Shown here: piece by piece, positions 10,999 through 18,280 of the stretch
How the letters are laid out: every line of letters starts with the position of its first letter
Numbering within the stretch: position 1 is the first letter of the stretch
Assembly (NCBI GenBank): GCA_021234155.1
Contig: JAJEKV010000054.1
Location: 8,020,655-8,084,654 of the forward strand
Source of the DNA: Isoetes taiwanensis
Lineage: Eukaryota > Streptophyta > Lycopodiopsida > Isoetales > Isoetaceae
DNA: 64,000 nucleotides
Direction: 5' to 3'
Translations under genes and position numbers: made by a program
The notes under the pieces: generated by a model
Databases searched by the model: none
What the model saw: the letters and a program-made list of their open reading frames with translations, nothing else
What the model was told of the DNA's origin: nothing

Positions 10999-11320
10999 AT
11001 GAGCCACGTGTTTCTCTCAAGCAAAGCCTCTTAGGCTTAAGTTCTTGCAGTCATCAAAATAAGAGTCACAACACAATTCCTTTGACTATGAGGTTCCTTG
11101 ACCAATTGTTACTTTAAACTTCATGTCCTAAACACCAGTAGACTGTAGAATATAATACTTTTCTTTTCTTGTCAAAACTTGAATGCTCTTTAAATGTGTT
11201 AGACATGACTCGAACATGTGATCTTCTGCTTTTGAAACGAACACTCTATCCACTAAACTACAAATGCATGAGCTATGTCTGTTAGGTGGCTTAAGCTCTT
11301 GCAGTCATCATAATCCAACA

Positions 11321-11703
11321 CATGTTAGAGGTTCAATTGCTAGAGATCCACATGCCTTATGTCTCTTAAAGGTTTTGTATGGATGACTACTTTTTTAGCT
11401 AATACAAGGTATTCAATTCTTTACTTGTATTGTGCACATTCAAAACATGTTCGACGTTCGGTCCATTGGTATCATAGTGTGAGGTGTTCGAATATTTATC
11501 TCATCGTGATAAGCTCATGGTAACCTTAGGGACTCACAAACTTGTGTGTAGTATAGGTTTTATGTTGGTGTCCATGTTTTTTAAACCTAGGTTTTCTATT
11601 ATGGTTGGATTTTTAAATAATGTAATTACAATAACTTGATTGAGCATTCAATGCGCATTCGATGTTTTGCTAGGTTCATTATATTTTCAGTTTCTATGCA
11701 TTC
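11321..11703. other. Intergenic, no gene recognised
   Basis: AT-rich sequence between the tRNA-derived array and the LINE. It is the left half of the pre-insertion target: it joins directly to the DNA after 18,240 once the LINE and one TSD copy are removed. Confidence 0.6.
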
Positions 11704-11718
11704 AATACTTGCTTAACA
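11704..11718. repeat. LINE target-site duplication, left copy
   Basis: AATACTTGCTTAACA is identical to 18226-18240 immediately after the poly(A) tail. A 15-bp TSD is typical of target-primed reverse transcription. Confidence 0.93.
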
Positions 11719-11736
11719 GGCGATATTGGCGCAGGC

Positions 11737-14328
11737 GTGGCGATATTGGCGCAGGCGCAGGTAAGGGCGGCCGCTGTTGCTGCCCGGCAAGCTGTTGCAG
11801 AAGCAGATCTGGAACGAGGAGGCCAAGGTAACGCCTCCACAAACCGCCCAGCTCCGCTACAACCTGTTAGGAATGCAAATGCAGAAAAAGCCCCAACTTC
11901 CGGAGGTAAACTGGGCGGATTCGAATCTAGTGCTGAGCTTCAGACAGGGATAGGTGATGAGTTCCAGACAAGGATAGAAGGAAGCAAAGGGAAGAACGGG
12001 GCCCTTTGCAGTAGTAGGGAAGAAAGGAATGCAGCAGTAGTGGCAGCCTTGGAGGCTGTCGGAAATCGACCTGGGTTTAACCCAGGTATGCACAACGGGG
12101 CCCCATGGCCTCCTACTCGCCCTGCCAGCAGTACTTCAGGCTGGACTACAGCCAAATGGCCGGATTCAGGGGCCGGAAAATCGTCCCCAGAAGATGGGGC
12201 TTCCATCAATCCCGATCCTGTAATTGGGGCTTCTGCCCAACACAAGGTAAATCATCTCCCTAAACTGTCTGAAATAAATCTAGGCCTTTTTGCTGCTGTC
12301 TCTGCCTCACATAGTATAGACCATGCAAAAGACAATGGAGTAGGTAAAGCATCAGCAAGGGAAGATCTGGCTGCCAATGCAAGCGTTAGTGCTATCGGAG
12401 CTATCCGAAAATTGAAAGCTGCAATGATAGGGGCAGGGACAGAAGGTAATGCATGTGGTCAGGGAAAACCCAAACAATCTAGCAGGTCAGAATCATCCAT
12501 GGAAGCTTCACCTATGGAAGAAGTAGAAACTGTAGTGAACAAGAAAGAAATGGAAGCAAATAAAAAACTAGCAGATGCAAAGCACAAAGCATCAGGAATG
12601 GTAGACGCAATTATGGAAGAGAGTAGTAGGGCGGAGAGCTTCACAAGGGGGGAGATATTCAATCAAAGCAAAGGGGCCAATAAACTGTCTCCACAAACCA
12701 CATACGATACAAGAACTACAACTGAAGAAGGGCATAATAACAATGCAAATCCAGACTTAAGTAGTAGAGGAGTAAAGAGTAACGTCAGAGAGGCTTGGAA
12801 AAACAACGACACTATAGCAAGAGTTAACAAGCCCAGATTCTCAGAATGGATAAAAAGCAATGTGCCAATAGAAACAGCCAGGAGTTTGAGAGTAGATGCA
12901 GCACTTAAAACTGTAGAAGCAGGTTTTGCCCAAGATCTGGGCAATTTAAATAAAGGCCAGCCTGAAAAAAAAGGAACTGAAAGCGCAGGAAATATGGAAG
13001 TAGACGAGGAGTCTAACTTTCCAATAGCAGAGATAGACCACGGTATGCATGTAAAAGTGGTGGAGAACTTGGTATCACGATCTGTTATAGGATTCTTTAC
13101 AGGAGGATTCCTGGACTTTCGTAAACTAGAATCTTGGCTGTCAATACACTTGAAAAGGCTAGGTTTGCCCCAACATGAATCTCTAAAGGCACTAGGTGGC
13201 AACTTCTTCCTCATCTTATTTCAAAGTGAAGATACAGTAGATAAGATGGTGGCTCGAGCTGCGGACACCTTTATGGGGGAATACATCTTATACCAATACT
13301 ACTCTCCTGGCTTCTTCCCCCACCAAATGTCAGCAATCAAGATCCCATGCTGGCTGGAGATCGAACACCTACCTCCAGACTTGCTGATACCTGAGTTTTT
13401 AAAGGTTATTGCTAACACAATAGGTGCGTATATCTCACATTCCATAGCCAGAGAGCCAAGGATTTGTGTAGCAATTCCAGCAAAGGCGAGCATACCCAAG
13501 GGGGTGATAGTTAAGAGTGGCAATTGCTTTTTCAAATTCCCCTTGAAGTTGACTAACAAATGGGAAATATACAGAATGTTTCCAGATATAAAAATTGAAG
13601 GGCTGGAAGAAAACCCTCAGGCAAGATCTAAAGAGGAATTGAGTCCTCAACATCAAGCACAGAGCGATAATCCCAAAGACCCCCCTACAAGGGGTGGGGT
13701 CCCAACGAGCGACCCCACGGCTCCCGCAACAATCACCCCATGTGCTCCAGGCCGGGGAGCAGAAACCCCCAACACTAGCGACACGACATCTCCAACCATG
13801 GGTCCTACATCGGAGTCTATTACGGCATCTCCAACCAGGGGTCCTACATCGGAGTCTATTACCTCCACAACTGTTGAGGGCTCTGAGGGCTCGCCAAAAA
13901 CAAATGGTCAAACTTGGGAAGTGGGAGGGGCCAGGCAAAAAGGGAGAACCAGAAATATTGCTCGAAAGAATGGAGGACCTCGCCCAAAGTCCCCTCCCCA
14001 GGCGTCTCTTCGCACTCACATTGTCTCTGAGGTAAACAACCCTTTCTCTCAGTACATTAAAGAAGTAATGATTTCAGAGGAGGCATTGCCAGACAAGACA
14101 AAAGGAAATCGTGGAGATATTGTAGGATGGGGAGAGTTGGTTGCTATAGAGAGTGTCCTCCCATCACACAAAAACCGATGGGCAGACCTTGCAATGATAG
14201 AGGAGAATGGGGAAGACGAAGACCTGCCCAGTGTAACAGGGAAAAAAAATAAAAAGGCAGAAGCAATAGACACAGATGGGACGGGCAACATGAAAAGGAA
14301 GAAAGGGTCTCCAAACATCTCCCCATGA
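11737..14328 (+). CDS. LINE ORF1 protein (gag-like, DUF4283-like RNA-binding region)
   Basis: A roughly 860-residue open frame encodes the LINE nucleic-acid-binding protein expected to coat element RNA. The first half is low-complexity, rich in Ala, Gly, Asn and Lys. Residues about 436-620 resemble the DUF4283/RRM-like fold of plant LINE ORF1 proteins: hydrophobic strands, FFLILFQSEDTVDKM, then PGFFPHQMSAIKIPCWLEIE with LPPDLLIPEFLKVIANTIGAY. The tail is Pro/Thr/Ser-rich with a 15-residue near-duplication (ITASPTRGPTSES). I see no CCHC zinc knuckle. The start is uncertain: position 11737 is GTG, the frame is open further upstream across the TSD, and the first in-frame ATG is at 12088 (residue 118). 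The stop TGA (14326-14328) overlaps the ORF2 ATG. Confidence 0.85.
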   Translation: MAILAQAQVRAAAVAARQAVAEADLERGGQGNASTNRPAPLQPVRNANAEKAPTSGGKLGGFESSAELQTGIGDEFQTRIEGSKGKNGALCSSREERNAAVVAALEAVGNRPGFNPGMHNGAPWPPTRPASSTSGWTTAKWPDSGAGKSSPEDGASINPDPVIGASAQHKVNHLPKLSEINLGLFAAVSASHSIDHAKDNGVGKASAREDLAANASVSAIGAIRKLKAAMIGAGTEGNACGQGKPKQSSRSESSMEASPMEEVETVVNKKEMEANKKLADAKHKASGMVDAIMEESSRAESFTRGEIFNQSKGANKLSPQTTYDTRTTTEEGHNNNANPDLSSRGVKSNVREAWKNNDTIARVNKPRFSEWIKSNVPIETARSLRVDAALKTVEAGFAQDLGNLNKGQPEKKGTESAGNMEVDEESNFPIAEIDHGMHVKVVENLVSRSVIGFFTGGFLDFRKLESWLSIHLKRLGLPQHESLKALGGNFFLILFQSEDTVDKMVARAADTFMGEYILYQYYSPGFFPHQMSAIKIPCWLEIEHLPPDLLIPEFLKVIANTIGAYISHSIAREPRICVAIPAKASIPKGVIVKSGNCFFKFPLKLTNKWEIYRMFPDIKIEGLEENPQARSKEELSPQHQAQSDNPKDPPTRGGVPTSDPTAPATITPCAPGRGAETPNTSDTTSPTMGPTSESITASPTRGPTSESITSTTVEGSEGSPKTNGQTWEVGGARQKGRTRNIARKNGGPRPKSPPQASLRTHIVSEVNNPFSQYIKEVMISEEALPDKTKGNRGDIVGWGELVAIESVLPSHKNRWADLAMIEENGEDEDLPSVTGKKNKKAEAIDTDGTGNMKRKKGSPNISP
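14325..14328 (+). promoter_or_regulatory. ATGA stop/start overlap between LINE ORF1 and ORF2
   Basis: The ORF2 ATG (14325-14327) and the ORF1 TGA (14326-14328) share three bases. Coupled termination-reinitiation at overlapping stop/start codons is documented for the SART1 LINE. Applying that mechanism here is inference from layout alone. Confidence 0.6.
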
Positions 14329-17300
14329 ATTACAAAATCCTCAGCTGGAATATCAGGGGGGTAAAATCCTCGGAATACAAGAAAAGCAGATTATCAAACG
14401 CAATCAAGGAGATAAATCCAGACATAATATGTCTGCAGGAGCATAAATGTAAACAGGGGGAGATACACGGATTGTTCAACACAATAGGTAAAGAATATGT
14501 GGGCGTCGCTGCAGTAAAAGATACCTCTAGTGCAGGCACTTTGATCGCTTGGAAGAAGGATGTAAAAGTATGTGATACACAGGTTGACAGGTTTGGTAGG
14601 TGGGCTATAATTCTATGGCAACAAGAAGGTAGAATATGGGGTCTGGCGAATATTTACGCCCACAACAACCCCAGGGGCAGAGGTGCTTTATGGGCCACTC
14701 TCAGACATAGATTAAAAGGCCTTGGAAGTCAGGTAGCCTGGCTAATGACAGGGGATTTCAACATGGTGGAGGCGGCAGAGGATAGACAAGGGGTGTCGTC
14801 AGAAATTGTACATGGGTTTGAGAAGCTTCAGTGGTGTAAATTGATAGAGGATATGGGTTTTATGGAGCTGGAGGGAGATAAGGGATTTACATGGTGTAAT
14901 GGATGGCTGGGAGCAGGGAGGACGTACGCAAGGCACGATAGATGCTACATGAATGACGTGGCTTTCTCCATCCTTCCAAACCTCCAAAGGTCCAATCAAC
15001 TCAAGAACGCTATCTCCGATCATAATCCACAAGTGATATCTACTAAGAAGTGTCAGTTTAGAACTTCTAAAACAGTATTCAAATTAAATACCAGATATTT
15101 GAAAGACCCAGATTTTGTGGAGTCCTGCAAAAGCATATGGCAATTGGCTTTTAGAACGGGAACTGGTATGGAAACCATGATAACAGCTCTTTCAAATATT
15201 AAAAATTATGCTAAAAGCTGGGGTAGGGCTAAAGTGAAAAAAGAAAGGGAAGAACTGGACTCCCTTTATGGCCAACTTCACTCACTTAGAGCATTGGGCC
15301 CCAATGATGGGATGGAGGAGAAAAGGATCGTAGAACAGATAAAGACATTAGAAGAGGTCAAGATAGCCGAGAACAGATGTAAAGCAGGTTTGACCTGGCT
15401 AAAAGAAGCTGACAAATGCACAAAGTCCTTCTTCAAGACATCTAAAGAAAAGAAGAGATCTTCCACACTATCATCTATCACTCAAAATGACGGCTCGATT
15501 CTCAAATCTCCAGGAGATCTCAAAAGGTATCTATATAACCATTTCACTGCTTTCTTTGGAGAACATAAGTTACCATTTCAAGAGACATTCGAAGCGCTGG
15601 TGGTTTCAAAAGTCTCACCTATAATGAACTCTAGCCAGCAAGATATGTTAAGTCTTCCCCTCTCTATTGAGGACCTTCAAAAGGCTACTTTTTTACTGGC
15701 TAAAAATAAATGTCCGGGTATGGATGGTATTCCCATAGAATTCTATCAATGTAATTGGGAATGGGTTAAGGATGATATCTTCTCTACATACACAGACTTT
15801 TTGCAAGCAGAAAATCTAAATCCAAGACTGAACACAGGATGTATTTCCTTGGTTCCCAAGAGTAAGGAGCCAAGCACAATCAATGATTGGAGGCCCATCA
15901 CACTTTTATCTGCATTCTATAAAATCATAGCTAAGGCTATGGCAGAGAAGATCAAGCCAATTCTAGCTGAAGGCATCTCACAAGCCCAATCGGGCTTTCT
16001 ACCAGGCAGGAGTATCCTGAGCAACGTCGCAGCAGCATTCGAAGGTTTGCACTGGGCTAGAAAAACAAGTCAAAAGGTGGCCTACCTAAAGCTAGACTTC
16101 ACCAAAGCTTATGACAGTATCAGATGGAGTTTTCTGCATAAAATGATGCTCAAGCTGGGTTGTGGGGAAATTTTTACAGAAGGGGTCATGAAGCTTCTGC
16201 GATCTGCTCGAGCTTCAGTCCTATTCCAAGGTGAACCCTCTCCAATATTTGACATAAAAAGGGGCATCAGGCAAGGATGCCCCTTAGCCCCATTCCTCTT
16301 CAATATAGCAGCAGAAGCACTCTCACAAATATTCGGACAAGCCTCGAAAGACGGTATGATTCAGGGGCTAGAAATGTTGGATGGCTCTCATCAAATATGT
16401 AACCAATATGCAGACGACACATTTCTATTTATAGAGGCAGAGGAAGAGAACCTGTCATGTGCAGGCAAATTACTAGCCTCCTTCTCAATAGCTTCAGGAT
16501 GTCTCATAAATTGGAAGAAATGCGCAGTACAATGGCCTTTGGAAGAACCACATCCAACATGCTTGTCAATCCTACCATGGAAAATAATTCCAGAGGGTGA
16601 GCATTCCAACCTATTAGGTGTGCCAGTGGGCATCAATATCGCTAAAGCACAAATATGGGACGAAATACTACTAGGCCTTCAGAAACACTTAAATTGGTGG
16701 AAGGTGGCAAAGCTATCACTTGCAGGTCGGATTACAGTGGCAAAACACGTGTTAAGCAATACTCACGTCTACACGTCATCAATTTTACTAGCCCCAAAGG
16801 AGAAGGTACAAGAATTAGAAGGGCTAATCCGCAACTTTGTCTGGGGAGGGAATGAAGAAGGGGCAGTGGTCAAAATCGCTTGGTGGAAGTGCAAGAGAGA
16901 TACGACAGAAGGAGGAATTGGAATGGTTGACATATCTTTACAGAGCAAAGTATTAATAGCCAAATTCATTTGGAAGATCCTACAGAAAGAGGTGAAGTCT
17001 CCAGGTATGCACCTCATCAACCAGGCTCTATTAGCGTCGTGTAAACATAGTAAGCCCTCTGTCAAAGTGTCACTCCCATGGTCACTCTTTTTTTATCTTA
17101 AGCCATGTAGAGAAGCTTCTCCATTCCTGAAGGGATTAATGTCGGCTTGGAAAGTCATAAAAAAATTATTTACGCTTGACATCAATAAATTTGAAGCAGA
17201 AACTTCCCCTCCATGGTGGGTACCAGTGGTTCTGCACAACAAACAGGGCCCCTTAGGCATGGTGGCGGATGCAAGGATCGTAAAGAGGTGGAAAAAGTGT

Positions 17301-18083
17301 GGAATAGATTCTTGTGCTCAATGGTACAAGGGAGAGCAATTAGTCAGTTGGGCAGAATTTCAGGTACGTTTTGCCTTAAAGGACGCAGACAAAATAATAT
17401 GGGAAAGTGTGGCCACAGTACTTCCAAACACAATAACTACAGGAGATCAAAATCCATGGGTTATGCACCCCGCGATTTTGCCAAACAAGTTTGTGAAATC
17501 AAGCTACAGAAGCTTGCGGACTAAGGGCTTACTTCCAATACCAACCAAATGGGAGTTAGTAATCACGGAGGAAAACCTCAAAAACATCTGGAGAGATGCG
17601 TGGCAGAAATATCTTCCCCCTCGGATAAATGCTTTCCTCTGGCAGGTGATACACAGGGTTCCAAGGGTTAATCAACTAGTCTCAAAATGGGACAACAACG
17701 TCAGCCCAGTATGCCCCTTGTGCGAGGCCGAACAGGAATCCTTAGAACATTGCCTGGTGGAATGTGAGAAGCTGCAAGTAGTATGGGCATGGAGTCTGGA
17801 TAGCTTTGAATACCCATTAGGTACCAAGGAACTGTTGTTGGGAATCCTTCCCCAAGAATGGTGCACCATGAAGAAGGTGGCCTTTCATATAGCTAGGGCC
17901 TGGACAATCTGGTCAATATGGAAAAGGAGAAACGCCTTGGTCTTCGATGAAAATCAAGAAGACATATCACCACATCAGCTTCTACATATAGTACTTGAAA
18001 GGCTGAAAAAATTCAGGTTAGCCTTCGAGGGAGAAGAAGAAGTAAAGGTCGAAATATGGGGAACCTACCTAAGCTTACACTAG
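14325..18083 (+). CDS. LINE ORF2: AP endonuclease / reverse transcriptase / zf-RVT
   Basis: An intact 1,252-residue polyprotein. Residues 1-235 are an APE-type endonuclease that nicks the target: LSWNIRG, IICLQEHK, MTGDFNM and ISDHNP. Residues about 430-760 are the reverse transcriptase: KCPGMDGIPIEFYQ, WRPITLLSAFYKIIAKAMAE, AQSGFLPGRS, YLKLDFTKAYDSIRW, GIRQGCPLAPFLFNIAAEAL, and the catalytic QYADDTFLF near residue 694. Near the C-terminus (about 1085-1160) is the plant zf-RVT module, with FLWQVIHRVPRVNQLVSKW, CPLC and EHCLVEC. Every signature residue I can check is present, so this could still supply activity in cis or in trans. It starts at the ATG inside an ATGA overlap with ORF1, suggesting termination-reinitiation coupling. 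Confidence 0.95.
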   Translation: MNYKILSWNIRGVKSSEYKKSRLSNAIKEINPDIICLQEHKCKQGEIHGLFNTIGKEYVGVAAVKDTSSAGTLIAWKKDVKVCDTQVDRFGRWAIILWQQEGRIWGLANIYAHNNPRGRGALWATLRHRLKGLGSQVAWLMTGDFNMVEAAEDRQGVSSEIVHGFEKLQWCKLIEDMGFMELEGDKGFTWCNGWLGAGRTYARHDRCYMNDVAFSILPNLQRSNQLKNAISDHNPQVISTKKCQFRTSKTVFKLNTRYLKDPDFVESCKSIWQLAFRTGTGMETMITALSNIKNYAKSWGRAKVKKEREELDSLYGQLHSLRALGPNDGMEEKRIVEQIKTLEEVKIAENRCKAGLTWLKEADKCTKSFFKTSKEKKRSSTLSSITQNDGSILKSPGDLKRYLYNHFTAFFGEHKLPFQETFEALVVSKVSPIMNSSQQDMLSLPLSIEDLQKATFLLAKNKCPGMDGIPIEFYQCNWEWVKDDIFSTYTDFLQAENLNPRLNTGCISLVPKSKEPSTINDWRPITLLSAFYKIIAKAMAEKIKPILAEGISQAQSGFLPGRSILSNVAAAFEGLHWARKTSQKVAYLKLDFTKAYDSIRWSFLHKMMLKLGCGEIFTEGVMKLLRSARASVLFQGEPSPIFDIKRGIRQGCPLAPFLFNIAAEALSQIFGQASKDGMIQGLEMLDGSHQICNQYADDTFLFIEAEEENLSCAGKLLASFSIASGCLINWKKCAVQWPLEEPHPTCLSILPWKIIPEGEHSNLLGVPVGINIAKAQIWDEILLGLQKHLNWWKVAKLSLAGRITVAKHVLSNTHVYTSSILLAPKEKVQELEGLIRNFVWGGNEEGAVVKIAWWKCKRDTTEGGIGMVDISLQSKVLIAKFIWKILQKEVKSPGMHLINQALLASCKHSKPSVKVSLPWSLFFYLKPCREASPFLKGLMSAWKVIKKLFTLDINKFEAETSPPWWVPVVLHNKQGPLGMVADARIVKRWKKCGIDSCAQWYKGEQLVSWAEFQVRFALKDADKIIWESVATVLPNTITTGDQNPWVMHPAILPNKFVKSSYRSLRTKGLLPIPTKWELVITEENLKNIWRDAWQKYLPPRINAFLWQVIHRVPRVNQLVSKWDNNVSPVCPLCEAEQESLEHCLVECEKLQVVWAWSLDSFEYPLGTKELLLGILPQEWCTMKKVAFHIARAWTIWSIWKRRNALVFDENQEDISPHQLLHIVLERLKKFRLAFEGEEEVKVEIWGTYLSLH

Positions 18084-18225
18084 GCAGTACAAGGGAATAG
18101 TGCAAGAAGGAGCCATGTAGCTATCCTCATCTCATTTTTGCAGATGAGAACACCCCTGCCATGTGGCTTTGTACCATTCCTTTAAAGTAAATAAAGTATA
18201 TTTTTTATCCCTCAAAAAAAAAAAA
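18084..18225 (+). other. LINE 3' UTR and poly(A) tail
   Basis: The UTR is about 130 bp, contains the AATAAA-like aaataaag (18190), and ends in a 14-A run (18214-18227). Two of those A's also count as the first bases of the TSD. Confidence 0.85.
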
Positions 18226-18240
18226 AATACTTGCTTAACA
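18226..18240. repeat. LINE target-site duplication, right copy
   Basis: AATACTTGCTTAACA, identical to 11704-11718. Confidence 0.93.
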
Positions 18241-18280
18241 ATTTCACCTCTTCTTCCAAGAGACACTACACTTTGCAGAT

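Larger units (their letters stand above)
9120..11320. repeat. Array of tRNA-Arg(CCU)-derived repeat units (about 290 bp), direct then inverted
   Basis: A repeated unit contains a tRNA-like head (A box like tagctcagtggatagagtg; anticodon arm tctgtttcctaagcaga; B-box-like catgttcgacccatg). A body follows with gagcattcaagttaatg, aaaagagtattacattcgac, ccactcaataccatctagaa and cctttgaagtaaccaatagc. Five heads lie on the plus strand (near 9416, 9698, 9996, 10231, 10513) at spacings of roughly 235-300 bp. Two lie on the minus strand (10930-10998, 11198-11265), with the turn-around near 10,780. The anticodon loop TTCCTAA gives CCU, arginine. This is either a SINE family inserted head to tail or a tRNA-derived satellite. 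No unit has a tRNA-like acceptor stem, so they are not functional tRNA genes. Confidence 0.8.
11719..18225 (+). mobile_element. Near full-length LINE (L1-like, endonuclease-type), recent insertion
   Basis: The element spans 6.5 kb between perfect 15-bp TSDs. It has ORF1 (gag-like), ORF2 (endonuclease, RT, zf-RVT), a short 3' UTR of about 130 bp and a poly(A) tail (18214-18227). Both ORFs are free of stops and the TSD copies are identical, so the insertion is young. The 5' end starts inside open coding sequence with no ATG and shows a 20-bp tandem duplication (cgatattggcgcaggcg, 11721 and 11741). This suggests slight 5' truncation or an unusual start. It landed in the sequence just upstream of the transposase-like remnant at 18.3-21.1 kb. 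Confidence 0.93.

Noticed and set aside
9416-11265. Functional tRNA-Arg genes
   Set aside because: The tRNA-like heads lack a pairing acceptor stem, carry mutated arms, and sit in a repeated unit; they are derived repeats.
13435-14019. 194-codon minus-strand frame
   Set aside because: It lies wholly within LINE ORF1 on the opposite strand; it is a shadow of the Pro/Ser/Thr-rich tail with duplicated codons.
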